Shown here piece after piece: positions 36,269-43,585 of a stretch of DNA of 64,000 nucleotides. The DNA lies in the NCBI GenBank assembly GCA_013140455.1, contig JABFSU010000017.1, positions 34,467-98,466 on the forward strand, given 5' to 3'. The DNA comes from Nitrospira sp. (lineage in GTDB: Bacteria; Nitrospirota; Nitrospiria; Nitrospirales; Nitrospiraceae). Under the pieces are notes generated by a model, which was not told the origin of the DNA, made no database searches, and was given only the letters and a program-made list of their open reading frames with translations. The first letter of the stretch is position 1. Each line of letters opens with the position of its first letter. The translations under genes and the position numbers were made by a program.

Positions 36269-36580
36269 CTAGTTTGACAGACAGGTGCTCATGAATTTCT
36301 TCCGCTCGTCGCCCTTCAAGGTCTTCTCACCCGCCTCTTTATTGCACGCCTTCATCTTCTCCTGCTGAGCCGTTTTCGCGCTCTTGGCCGGCTTCGCGGA
36401 GAGGCACTCCTTCATAAACGCCTTCCGTTCGTCGCCCTTCCCTTCCCCCAACCCCTTCTCGTTCGCTTCCTTGCTGCACGTCGCCATCTTGTTCTGCTGG
36501 CCGGCGGCTTCGCTGGCTACGGGGGCCAGGGTGATGGCGGCCATAAAGAGTGAGAGGACGACCAGGCTGGCAGTCTTCAT
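36269..36580 (-). CDS. PsiF-repeat periplasmic protein
   Basis: A 103-residue exported protein with a signal peptide ending near VASEAAG and two PsiF repeats: MATCSKEANEKGLG..GDERKAFMKECL and MKACNKEAGEKTLKGDERKK followed by FMSTCL. Each repeat has a Cys pair and a GDERK-x-FM core. PsiF was named for phosphate-starvation induction in E. coli; its function is unknown. AAGGAG lies eight bases before the ATG. A weak promoter (TATAGT on the minus strand near 36620) precedes it. Confidence 0.85.
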   Translation of the reverse strand: MKTASLVVLSLFMAAITLAPVASEAAGQQNKMATCSKEANEKGLGEGKGDERKAFMKECLSAKPAKSAKTAQQEKMKACNKEAGEKTLKGDERKKFMSTCLSN

Positions 36581-36667
36581 GGTGATTCTCCTTGTGTGAG
36601 AGGGTGAAGGATCGACGGCACTATACCAAAATGCTTAGTGGTTGTCTGTAAGTGGTGGCCGTAACTC

Positions 36668-37402
36668 TCAGTAGTCGACCCGGATGAGGCAGAGTCCCTG
36701 GGGGGGAGCGGTTTTACCGGCTGCGCATCGGTCATGGGCGGCGAGAATGGCAGCAAAACTTTCCGGCGCCCGTTTCCCTTGGCCGACTTCGACTAAGGTG
36801 CCCACAAGGCTGCGGACCATCTGCTTTAAAAACCGGTCGGCATAGGCTTCGATGCGGAGTTCGTGGCCCTCGCGAATCACGACGAGGCGTTGGAGGTGGC
36901 AGACCGGATCTTCGTTTTCGGTCGGTTGCGTTTCGAACGAGGAAAAGTCGTGTGAGCCGATGAGATGCAGGGCCGCCTGGTTCATCGCCGCATCATCCAG
37001 CGGTTTGTAGACGTGCCAGACCAATTGCCGACCCAACGCAGGACGCGGAGAGCGGTTGAGGATCCGATATTGGTAGAGTTTGCCCTTTGCTTTATAGCGG
37101 GCATGAAACTCGGGGGGAGGAAAGTCGACGGCGCGGACTGAAATATCGGGAGGGAGATGGGCGTTTAATGCCATCGTCCATTCATAGGCCGTCATGTCCC
37201 GATCGATGCGAAAGCTGACGACTTGTCCCAGCGCGTGCACCCCGGCGTCGGTGCGTCCTGCAGCGACGACGGAGATCGTCTGTTGCGTCACGTTCTTGAT
37301 CGCGGTTTCGACCGCCTCTTGAACCGTGGGCTGATTGAGTTGCCGCTGCCAACCGGCGTACTGCGTCCCCTCATATTCGAGTGTGAGTTTAATTGTCAGC
37401 AT
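36668..37402 (-). CDS. truA: tRNA pseudouridine(38-40) synthase
   Basis: A 244-residue TruA that isomerises uridines 38-40 of the tRNA anticodon arm. The catalytic aspartate is D52 in VVAAGRTDAGVHALGQ; other family regions are LEYEGTQYAGWQRQ at the start, FHARYKAKGKLYQYRI and FLKQMVRSLVGTLVEVGQGK. Length is normal. It starts 19 bases after the amidase gene on the same strand and probably shares its transcript. Confident. Confidence 0.95.
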   Translation of the reverse strand: MLTIKLTLEYEGTQYAGWQRQLNQPTVQEAVETAIKNVTQQTISVVAAGRTDAGVHALGQVVSFRIDRDMTAYEWTMALNAHLPPDISVRAVDFPPPEFHARYKAKGKLYQYRILNRSPRPALGRQLVWHVYKPLDDAAMNQAALHLIGSHDFSSFETQPTENEDPVCHLQRLVVIREGHELRIEAYADRFLKQMVRSLVGTLVEVGQGKRAPESFAAILAAHDRCAAGKTAPPQGLCLIRVDY

Positions 37403-37421
37403 AGTGTGCCGGGAGTCGACC

Positions 37422-38702
37422 CTATCGCGCGGTCGGCTTGACGGTGGCCAGGAATGATTTCACGCCGTTCTGCAGCGAGTCGGCTACGTCGCGGATGAAT
37501 GCGTTCTTGCGCAGTAAGTCTTCTTCGGACGGATTGGAGATATAGGCGATTTCGGCCAGGATGCTGGGCATGCTGGTATAGCGGAGGACATAAAACGGCG
37601 CGGTTTTCACCCCGTGGTCGGTGACGGTATAGTGGCCGTTCATATGGGTCACCAGAGATTCCTTGGCGGTCCAGGCCAGTTCGAGCGATTCTTCAATCTT
37701 TTTCGCCGTGAGCAAGTCGGCGACGAGATATTCCCAGCCCACGCCGGTATTGCTCAAAGGGGTGCCATTTTCGCGGGCGGCGACTTCCAGTGCCCGTTGA
37801 TCTTTCGCTTCTCCGAAGTGGTAAATCTCGATGCCTTTGACGGATCGCGAGGGATGGGAATTGACGTGGATGGAGACGAAGAGGTCGGCCTCCTGGCGAT
37901 TGGCGAACTTCGCCCGCTCTTCGAGTTCGACGAACACATCCTGGTCGCGCGTCATCAAGACCCGCACACCCGGCTGCTTGCTGAGAAGATCCCGGAGTCT
38001 CAACGCGACTTTCAGCGTAATGTCTTTTTCCTCCGTGCCGCGCAGACCCCGCGCGCCGGGATCTTTTCCGCCGTGGCCGGGGTCGAGTACGATCGTCTTG
38101 AACGACTTCGCCTGCGGGATTGTCGGCTGTGGCGGCGGCTCGAAGGTGGTCGCGGAGGGTGGAGTGGGCGGAGTCTGGTTCGATAAGGGGGCGTCTGGAA
38201 TGGCAATGCCCGGGATCACGTCCACGACCAGCCGCGCAGGATTCTCAAGGGAGAATTGTTTATAACGGCGGATGGCATGCGCCGGCAAGGCCACGGTGAC
38301 AGCGCCGGCGGTAGTTTGTGAAATCTGAAACGGGGCGGGGATTATTCCGCGATCAACTCTTTTTTGGGCCGACCGGCTCATTGTTGCATGGGGAAGGAAA
38401 ATCACCACCTCATCTGAGTCGGCCGATTTGAGTTCGGTCACCTTCGTGTGGCGATCCAGATCGAGCACGAGTCTGGTCCGTTCAGGAGTTGAGAAGACGC
38501 GGAAATTCTGGACCGTGGCCGGCATCATCGAGGCGGGAGTGCCTTTGGCCTTGCTCTTGTGGGGGCGATGAGAGCGGGCGTCGGAGGCGGCGGCAAAGGC
38601 GCTGTCGTAGCCGGTTGTCAGGAGAGCCAATGTGAGCGCGAGCAGACACAGGGATGCGAGAGAAACGCGGAACGGGAAAAACTGCCAGAATCGTAGTCGC
38701 AT
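37422..38702 (-). CDS. N-acetylmuramoyl-L-alanine amidase with AMIN domain (AmiC-like)
   Basis: A 426-residue exported cell-wall amidase. After the signal segment (LCLLALTLALLTTGYDSAFA) comes an AMIN domain at about 60-165 (VQNFRVFSTPERTRLVLDLD), a Pro-rich linker (QTPPTPPSATTFEPPPQPTI), and the zinc amidase domain with VLDPGHGGKDPGARG, the second ligand region in EERAKFANRQEADLFVSIHV and NSHPS, and LAEIAYISNPSEEDLL near the end. It cleaves peptidoglycan cross-peptides at division; AMIN targets it to the envelope. Family is clear; AmiA/B/C naming is not. Confidence 0.92.
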   Translation of the reverse strand: MRLRFWQFFPFRVSLASLCLLALTLALLTTGYDSAFAAASDARSHRPHKSKAKGTPASMMPATVQNFRVFSTPERTRLVLDLDRHTKVTELKSADSDEVVIFLPHATMSRSAQKRVDRGIIPAPFQISQTTAGAVTVALPAHAIRRYKQFSLENPARLVVDVIPGIAIPDAPLSNQTPPTPPSATTFEPPPQPTIPQAKSFKTIVLDPGHGGKDPGARGLRGTEEKDITLKVALRLRDLLSKQPGVRVLMTRDQDVFVELEERAKFANRQEADLFVSIHVNSHPSRSVKGIEIYHFGEAKDQRALEVAARENGTPLSNTGVGWEYLVADLLTAKKIEESLELAWTAKESLVTHMNGHYTVTDHGVKTAPFYVLRYTSMPSILAEIAYISNPSEEDLLRKNAFIRDVADSLQNGVKSFLATVKPTAR

Positions 38703-38823
38703 GTGCCTATATCAATTGTAGGGGATAAAAACTTTTCTCAGATGTTCCATCAGTTGTCAAGCACTTGCGCCCGTTCCACTCCGGCATTGACAGAGAGGAA
38801 ACCCGACCGGTAGCGTGATCGCT

Positions 38824-39339
38824 ATGGCAACCCATCTTATCATCGATGGCTATAACCTGCTCGGGGCTCAGTCCGAAGCGAAGTCGGAGATGGCTCGGGA
38901 GTCGTTGTTGCACGACCTGGCAGCCTATCGACATCGCAAAGGCCATCCGCTGACTGTCGTGTTCGACGGGTGGCAACAGGGGTATTCCGTCGAACATCGC
39001 GAGCATCGGGCCGGTGTTCAGGTGATCTATTCGCGACGGGGCGAAAAGGCCGATCAGGTCATCCAGCGGCTCGCGCGCGAGTACGGCGTTGATTGCGCTG
39101 TGGTGAGCTCCGATCATGAGATCGTGGCTACAGCCAAGGCACATGGCGCAACGGTGCTGACTGCGCAGCTGTTTATGAGCAAATTGGCAGCAAGCGGACT
39201 GTCGTCAGGTCCGATCCAAGGCAAAGAACTGGATTCAGGAGAGGACGAGCGGCCCCGCCGTGGGCCGGAGAAGAAAGGCAATCCCCGGAAGCTCCCGAAG
39301 GCGGTCCGGGAACGGAACCGTCAGCTCAAGCGATTTTGA
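38824..39339 (+). CDS. NYN-domain (YacP-like) nuclease
   Basis: A 171-residue protein of the YacP/Rae1 type (NYN, PIN-like fold). Conserved acidic sites are in HLIIDGYNLLGAQS, LTVVFDGWQQG and AVVSSDHEIVATAKAHGA. The basic C-terminal tail (RPRRGPEKKGNPRKLPKAVR) suggests RNA binding. In B. subtilis, Rae1 cleaves mRNA in the ribosomal A site; whether this homologue does so is unknown. The ATG at 38824 starts at the domain; a GTG three codons earlier is possible. Confidence 0.85.
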   Translation: MATHLIIDGYNLLGAQSEAKSEMARESLLHDLAAYRHRKGHPLTVVFDGWQQGYSVEHREHRAGVQVIYSRRGEKADQVIQRLAREYGVDCAVVSSDHEIVATAKAHGATVLTAQLFMSKLAASGLSSGPIQGKELDSGEDERPRRGPEKKGNPRKLPKAVRERNRQLKRF

Positions 39340-39344
39340 CAAGC

Positions 39345-40124
39345 TCACGCAAGTTTGAATAGCCGTTTGGCGTTGCGGGTGGTGGCGAGGGCGATTTTTT
39401 CGGGCGACATGCCGAGTTCATCGGTGCGGATGGTCGCCAGCTGTTGCGCGACATGCGTGACATAGGCCGGTTCATTGCGCTTCCCGCGATAGGGAACCGG
39501 TGTCAGATAGGGGCAGTCGGTTTCGATCAAGAGTCGATCCAGCGGAATGGTCTTCGCAATGTCTCGCAGCGCCGCAGCGCTTGGGAATGTCAGAATGCCG
39601 GAGAACGACAGGTAGAACCCCAGATCCAACGCATCCTTCGCCAGTGCCGCATTCCCTGAAAAGCAGTGAAACACCCCGCCGACTTCCGACGCCTTCTCCT
39701 CCTGTAGGATTGTGACCGTGTCCGTGTCAGCCTCCCTGGTGTGAATGATCACCGGGAGCCGGAGTTCATGCGCGAGCTGAATCTGTTCGCGAAACCGGTC
39801 GCGCTGTTCTTTCGGCGATGAGTGGTTGTAGTGGTAGTCCAATCCGATCTCACCATAGGCCACGACTTTCCGATTCTTGGCCAGCCGGCGGAACTCGTCG
39901 TACCAGGTATCCTGGATGTGCTTCACCTCGTGCGGATGCACGCCGATCGAGGCATAGACGAAATCGTGCTGATCAGCAAGAGCAACTGCAGATTGGCTCG
40001 TGGCAAGATCGCAACCGATGGTGATGAAATTGTCCACGCCGGCTTCGCGCGCTCGCGCGATCATTGCCTCCCGGTCATCGTTGTAGCGGGCGTCGTCGAG
40101 GTGGGTGTGCGTATCGATGAGCAT
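39345..40124 (-). CDS. tatD: TatD-family metal-dependent DNase
   Basis: A 259-residue TIM-barrel hydrolase: MLIDTHTHLDDARYNDDREA at the N-terminus with two metal His, VVAYGEIGLDYHYNHS with the bridging Glu, PVIIHTREADTDT, HCFSGNAALAKDAL and LLIETDCPYLTPVPYRGKRN. TatD proteins are 3'-5' DNases involved in repair; YcfH/TatD sub-family assignment is not certain. It lies convergent to the yacP-like gene with five bases between the stops. Confidence 0.93.
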   Translation of the reverse strand: MLIDTHTHLDDARYNDDREAMIARAREAGVDNFITIGCDLATSQSAVALADQHDFVYASIGVHPHEVKHIQDTWYDEFRRLAKNRKVVAYGEIGLDYHYNHSSPKEQRDRFREQIQLAHELRLPVIIHTREADTDTVTILQEEKASEVGGVFHCFSGNAALAKDALDLGFYLSFSGILTFPSAAALRDIAKTIPLDRLLIETDCPYLTPVPYRGKRNEPAYVTHVAQQLATIRTDELGMSPEKIALATTRNAKRLFKLA

Positions 40125-40283
40125 GGCGCACCAATCCTAGCATGGTCCGTTCATATTAAGAAGGCGCTATGGTGGCCCGTAAGCAATGGGACCATGGCAG
40201 TGAGTTCGGTGATTTTCTTTCGCAGAATGGTAAAGAAGAACTCTGTGCCCTCTTGGCCGCGCGTTGGGCTGATTGATTAGGGG

Positions 40284-40313
40284 TTGACAGAGGGCGGATC
40301 GAACATGTATTGA
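40284..40313 (+). promoter_or_regulatory. Promoter of iron-type module A
   Basis: TTGACA at 40284 and TATTGA at 40308 are separated by 18 bases. The same two hexamers recur in module B at 43179 with 17 bases between. The -10 overlaps the dyad described next, so a repressor bound there would block RNA polymerase. Confidence 0.65.
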
Positions 40314-40325
40314 TATTAATTATCA
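40311..40325. promoter_or_regulatory. Fur-box-like operator A
   Basis: TGATATTAATTATCA matches the 7-1-7 Fur consensus TGATAATnATTATCA at all but one position; a longer dyad TTGATA-n5-TATCAA contains it. It lies on the -10 of a promoter in front of TonB-system genes, which is the usual place and context for Fur repression by iron. Other Fur-family proteins (such as Zur) are possible readers. Confidence 0.7.
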
Positions 40326-40437
40326 AATTCAGCAATTTACCGATGCCATTTGTAACATAGGCATTCGGTAAGAGGCCAGAGCACTTCGAGTCCAGAGCCC
40401 ATGGTTGCCAGCAGGCGACCATGGGCTTTTTATTTTT
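40320..40437 (+). ncRNA. Candidate Fur-controlled small RNA or leader A
   Basis: A transcript starting near 40320 would be about 115 bases and end at a strong intrinsic terminator before any gene. It would fold a first hairpin at 40337-40371 (TTACCGATGCC with GGCATTCGGTAA, one bulge), leave GAGGCCAGAG unpaired at 40372-40381, and then form the terminator. The 10-mer and its 14-base spacing to the terminator stem recur exactly in module B. The layout is that of iron-responsive sRNAs (RyhB/PrrF-like in logic, not in sequence) or an attenuated leader of the exbBD unit. Confidence 0.55.
40396..40437 (+). terminator. Strong intrinsic terminator A
   Basis: AGCCCATGGTTGCC and GGCGACCATGGGCT form a 14-pair stem with one G-T wobble and a four-base loop, followed by TTTTTATTTTT. 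It stands between promoter A and the first downstream reading frame. Confidence 0.85.
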
Positions 40438-40610
40438 CTGGAGCCAATGTGAAGAGTTTATTGAGAAATGGTCAGTTCCAGATTTCGCCGGAACAGAGAG
40501 GAGCGCGAAGCAGGGTGGAAATCGGGCCCTCCTGGTATCAGCCGCACCGAGCTGCATTGTCAGCTGGGTACTGCGGACAGAGACTGCCTCGTTCTGTTCC
40601 GCGAAGGCCG

Positions 40611-40844
40611 ATGGGTTCTGGTGGTCGAGAAATACCGAGTCAATCTGTCCTGCAGAGCGACCGGTATGAATCTGAGCAGACGGCGTTGCTGGGGTGGAGT
40701 GTATCCGCCCTTGCTCACGGCGCCATTTTGGCGGTTGCCGCTGTCATCAATTTTCACACTACACCTCTGGCGGCTATGCCGCAAAAGGAGCTGTTTCGGT
40801 GGGAAGTGTCACTGATGGCAGCCCGTGGGGATGACCGACGGTAG
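40611..40844 (+). pseudogene. TonB N-terminal remnant
   Basis: This frame ends ALLGWSVSALAHGAILAVAA followed by MPQKELFRWEVSLMAARGDD, which closely resembles the start of TonB proteins (membrane anchor with the Ser and His used for ExbBD coupling, then the first periplasmic residues). It stops there, with no Pro-rich spacer or C-terminal domain; a good ATG at 40668 in another frame suggests a frameshift at the original start. The remnant sits just before exbB and exbD, where tonB is commonly found. The ATG at 40611 is only the nearest in-frame start. The 170 bases upstream hold nothing I can recognise. Confidence 0.5.
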
Positions 40845-40915
40845 CACAAGATATTCGGACTTAGGAAGTGCCGGCCAGGGCAGCAGGTTTTTATCTTCAT
40901 CAGAGGAGACAAGTC

Positions 40916-41341
40916 GTGGATAAGCTCAAACACTTGGTGGATTATGGAATTATCGGGCTGCTCATTGTCCTCAGTCTGTGGGCTCTGGCCGTCGCGGTCG
41001 AGCGATGGTTGTACTATCGTCGCGTGACGTCGACGCAATTCGACGATATTCAAACGATGGAAATGGTCCTAACCAAGCGGCTCGTCGTTATCGGGACGGT
41101 GGCCGCTAACGCGCCCTATATCGGATTATTGGGGACCGTGATGGGCATCATGCTGACGTTTCATACGATGGGCACGTCCGGCACGATGGCCGTCGGGGCC
41201 ATCATGGTCGGTCTGAGTCTGGCCTTGAAAGCAACCGCTGTCGGATTGCTGGTGGCGATTCCCTGCGTCGTCCTGAATAACGTGTTGCGCCGCCGGGTGT
41301 CGGAACTGCTCACGCTATATAAGGTGCAGCATGGATCGTGA
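40916..41341 (+). CDS. exbB: ExbB/TolQ-family proton channel subunit, short form
   Basis: A 141-residue MotA/TolQ/ExbB protein that with ExbD powers TonB-dependent uptake by the proton gradient. Helix 1 is YGIIGLLIVLSLWALAVAVE, and the conserved pore pair is in TVAANAPYIGLLGTVMGIML and GLSLALKATAVGLLVAIPCV. It lacks most of the large cytoplasmic loop and so is about 80 residues shorter than typical ExbB; short forms are known in the family. The GTG at 40916 was chosen for the GAGGAG before it. It overlaps exbD by 11 bases. Confidence 0.85.
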   Translation: MDKLKHLVDYGIIGLLIVLSLWALAVAVERWLYYRRVTSTQFDDIQTMEMVLTKRLVVIGTVAANAPYIGLLGTVMGIMLTFHTMGTSGTMAVGAIMVGLSLALKATAVGLLVAIPCVVLNNVLRRRVSELLTLYKVQHGS

Positions 41342-41705
41342 ACTCAATCAAATCAATGTCATTCCGCTAGTGGACGTGATGCTGGTGTTGCTGGTCATTG
41401 TCTTGACGACCGCCACGTTCATCTCCACCGGCCAGGTTCCTGTGGAACTGGCGAAAGCGAAGTCGGCCAGTGATCACAAGGATGTGCCGTTGGTCATCAC
41501 GCTGACAGCCGATGGGCATCTGTTTTTGAACGACCAACCGGTCGTGGAAGATGGGCTGACGGCCAGTCTCACGTCCCATCCGCGGGAGTCGCTTGTGGTG
41601 GTGCGGGCCGACCGGGTCACTATTTTAGAGCGATTTGTCGGCGTGGTGGACGAAGTGCGAGGACTCGGGTTCCGGCAAGTGAGTCTTGAGGTGGTACGGT
41701 TGTGA
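41331..41705 (+). CDS. exbD: ExbD/TolR-family protein
   Basis: A 124-residue ExbD/TolR. The single membrane helix with its essential acidic residue is in INVIPLVDVMLVLLVIVLTT, followed by a periplasmic domain (LVITLTADGHLFLNDQPVVE, LVVVRADRVTILERFVGVVD). Together with the preceding gene it forms the energy unit of a TonB-type system. The stop overlaps the next GTG as GTGA. A TolR role is the alternative, but there is no tolA, tolB or pal here. Confidence 0.88.
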   Translation: MDRELNQINVIPLVDVMLVLLVIVLTTATFISTGQVPVELAKAKSASDHKDVPLVITLTADGHLFLNDQPVVEDGLTASLTSHPRESLVVVRADRVTILERFVGVVDEVRGLGFRQVSLEVVRL

Positions 41706-41968
41706 CGGCGGTCGAGGTTCATCGGTTATCCAGCGAATCCGGTCCTGCGCAAGCTTGTGAGTGGATGGTCTCCCTCTTGTGTCAGGTACTGGGCGTTGGA
41801 TGTGCGGTGCTTATCCTGTTCGCCGAATTGCCGTGCATATTGTTTCTGGGCGGCATGGGCGTCTTGTTTGTTCTTTCTGTCTTCTCCAGGCCTGTTGTGC
41901 GCAAACTGCCCTTTGAAATTCGCATGGGCAGTGCTGGATATCATCACGATTGTCGTGTTGTGCAGTAG
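41702..41968 (+). CDS. Small membrane protein coupled to exbD
   Basis: An 88-residue frame whose GTG overlaps the exbD stop. Two hydrophobic stretches are present (VSLLCQVLGVGCAVLILFAE and ILFLGGMGVLFVLSVFS). After RKLPFEIRMG the frame becomes polar, while the next frame continues with a good helix, AWAVLDIITIVVLCSSLYL, ending near 41981. A one-base frameshift may thus separate the last membrane helix. I recognise no family. Confidence 0.45.
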   Translation: MTAVEVHRLSSESGPAQACEWMVSLLCQVLGVGCAVLILFAELPCILFLGGMGVLFVLSVFSRPVVRKLPFEIRMGSAGYHHDCRVVQ

Positions 41969-41996
41969 TCTTTATCTCTAGTGGGAAAAACAGAGA

Positions 41997-42308
41997 ATGT
42001 TGATCGACCAATTGGTTGTCAGAGCGGAGTCTCCGACCGCTCCCTCAGGATCTCCACGAATTGCGGAGGCTGTGAGATGGGTGCGCCTCTGCCTGTGCCC
42101 CAAACTTGAGGCATGCCGGTCTTGCTGGGTGCCATCAACGTTGTTGGCCTTCTTGCGGCCTTTTCTCGACGATGGAGTGCGGGATGTGGTCTACTGGCTC
42201 GCACTGGGACTTCCCAACGGGATCACGGCGTGGCATATAATGCGTTCTGGCTCGAACAAAATGCTTCGCGAGCTTTGTAAATCCCAGGAGAACTACTTGT
42301 ACGCATAG
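41997..42308 (+). CDS. Doubtful 103-residue frame
   Basis: An open frame with no good ribosome site and no recognised motif; it includes a mildly hydrophobic stretch (DDGVRDVVYWLALGLPNGI). It fills most of the 420 bases between the exbD-coupled gene and the ZIP transporter gene. It may be remnant or non-coding sequence. Listed only because nothing else accounts for the stretch. Confidence 0.15.
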   Translation: MLIDQLVVRAESPTAPSGSPRIAEAVRWVRLCLCPKLEACRSCWVPSTLLAFLRPFLDDGVRDVVYWLALGLPNGITAWHIMRSGSNKMLRELCKSQENYLYA

Positions 42309-42390
42309 GTCATTATGAAGCGGGGCAGCTTCGGCGAACTTTTGAAGTAGAAGGGCTTGTCATCGTCGGCAGTTCTGGTAACACAACGTC

Positions 42391-43143
42391 ATGCTCAATC
42401 TCATCGCATTAGGCCTGGTGGCCGGCGTTATTCCGGTCTATCTCGGGATCGCCGTCGCGCTGCTGTTGGGGAAAGTGCTGCCGCGTTCCTGGGAGAGTTT
42501 CCTGATCGGGATCGCGACGGGGGTGCTGACGTATCTCTTTTTCGATCTGATGCATGAAGCGGTCGAATTGACGGGCGCGCGAGACGGACTATCCTGGATC
42601 GTGTTTCTGGGCAGTCTCGGCATCAGCTTGATCGGTCTGGTGGCGTTGGAATCGAACCAGCTGTCCGGAAACGGGCCTGGAGGCCGGACATTGCCGCTGC
42701 CCTACATGATTGCCATCGGAATGGGATTTCACAACCTCGGCGAAGGGCTGGCGATCGGCGCCAGCTATGCGAGTGGCGCGTGGGTGCTCAGCGCGCTGCT
42801 GGTGGCCGGGTTTGGCCTGCACAACGGCACGGAAGGGTTCGGCATTGTCAGCGCGGCGGGGAAAACGCCGGTAACGGGAAAAGATGTGCTGTGGCTCGGG
42901 CTGCTGGCCGGCGCGCCGACCTGCCTCGGAACAGTGTTGAGCGGGCAGGGTCTCTCGCCCTATTTTTCGATCGGCTTCTATAGTCTTGCGGCTGGGTCTC
43001 TACTCTACGTCGTGCTCTCTCTCTCAGCCATGGCCTATACGGCCACGCGCCGCATGCAAATGGCGTCGGGTCTCTTCTGCGGCATCACCCTCATGTACGT
43101 GACGGCCATGGTCTTGACCTTGGTCAGCGGGATTCGAACCTAA
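42391..43143 (+). CDS. ZIP-family divalent metal transporter
   Basis: A 250-residue integral membrane protein of the ZIP (ZupT/GufA-like) family, which imports zinc, iron or other divalent ions. Eight hydrophobic segments are visible, with the metal motifs of helices IV and V: GMGFHNLGEGLAIGASYASG and FGLHNGTEGFGIVSAAG. The intervening loop is short. No operator was seen directly before it, although Fur-type modules flank it on both sides at 40.3 and 43.2 kb. Metal choice cannot be deduced. Confidence 0.9.
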   Translation: MLNLIALGLVAGVIPVYLGIAVALLLGKVLPRSWESFLIGIATGVLTYLFFDLMHEAVELTGARDGLSWIVFLGSLGISLIGLVALESNQLSGNGPGGRTLPLPYMIAIGMGFHNLGEGLAIGASYASGAWVLSALLVAGFGLHNGTEGFGIVSAAGKTPVTGKDVLWLGLLAGAPTCLGTVLSGQGLSPYFSIGFYSLAAGSLLYVVLSLSAMAYTATRRMQMASGLFCGITLMYVTAMVLTLVSGIRT

Positions 43144-43178
43144 GCAAAGTAAATAGTTCAAAAAAGTAAGCGAAGGGG

Positions 43179-43207
43179 TTGACAGCGCGCTATCTAGATG
43201 ATATTGA
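43179..43207 (+). promoter_or_regulatory. Promoter of iron-type module B
   Basis: TTGACA at 43179 and TATTGA at 43202 are 17 bases apart, the same hexamers as module A. It begins 35 bases after the ZIP gene stop and drives towards a run of small metal-protein genes. Confidence 0.65.
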
Positions 43208-43219
43208 GAATGCATATCA
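43199..43219. promoter_or_regulatory. Fur-box-like operator B
   Basis: The 21 bases start TGATATTGAGAATGC and end ATATCA. They contain arms TGATAT/ATATCA nine bases apart and match the 19-base Fur consensus at 14 positions. The box covers the -10 of promoter B, as in module A. The genes behind it, a Bfd-like ferredoxin first, are typical Fur targets. Confidence 0.7.
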
Positions 43220-43285
43220 AGTAGTGAGGCCAGAGGTCGTTACGGCCGGAGCCCAAGGTATCACGCGATGCCTTGGGCTTTTTTG
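43214..43285 (+). ncRNA. Candidate Fur-controlled small RNA or leader B
   Basis: A transcript from about 43214 would be roughly 70 bases, ending at an intrinsic terminator 75 bases before the first gene. It contains GAGGCCAGAG at 43226-43235, then 14 bases, then the terminator stem, exactly as in module A, but lacks the extra first hairpin. The stems of the two terminators differ by compensating changes (ATGG/CCAT against AAGG/CCTT). The two are probably paralogous RNAs or leaders. Confidence 0.55.
43250..43284 (+). terminator. Strong intrinsic terminator B
   Basis: AGCCCAAGGTATC and GATGCCTTGGGCT make a 13-pair stem with one wobble and the loop ACGC, followed by a run of six T. It resembles terminator A in loop size, wobble position and distance to the shared 10-mer. 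Confidence 0.85.
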
Positions 43286-43361
43286 TTGCGCGGGTGCGGT
43301 CGGAGTAAGGCGCCGATTGGATGGCGCACCGTCGGTGAATCAGTGGCACAGGGAGGCTCCA

Positions 43362-43544
43362 ATGTATGTCTGTCTTTGCAAAGGACTCAGAGAAGCGGAG
43401 TTTCCCGCTCTTGCCTCATGCCACGGATCCTGTCTGGAGGCGATGAAACGGGCGATGGGACTGGACGACTCGTGCTGCGGGCGTTGCGAAGAGCGATTGG
43501 AAGACATGATCCGGAGTTGTTCAGGTTGTCTGACAAAGAAGTGA
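43362..43544 (+). CDS. Bfd-like [2Fe-2S] ferredoxin
   Basis: A 60-residue protein beginning MYVCLCKG like bacterioferritin-associated ferredoxin. The cluster ligands C4, C6, C39 and C42 (CLC and CGRC) fall at the same positions as in E. coli Bfd. Extra cysteines (C20, C24, C38, and two near the end) are unusual. Bfd reduces bacterioferritin iron to release it under iron starvation, which fits the Fur-type box 140 bases upstream. GGGAGG precedes the ATG. No bacterioferritin gene is in the window. Confidence 0.8.
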   Translation: MYVCLCKGLREAEFPALASCHGSCLEAMKRAMGLDDSCCGRCEERLEDMIRSCSGCLTKK

Positions 43545-43585
43545 ATTGAGAGCCGACGATGACGAATCAAACGAAAGGATGAACG

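Noticed and set aside
40468..40815. 115-codon frame after terminator A, with a VLVVEKYRVNLS stretch faintly like HemP
   Set aside because: The similarity is too weak and the frame overlaps the TonB-like segment; I could not support a gene.
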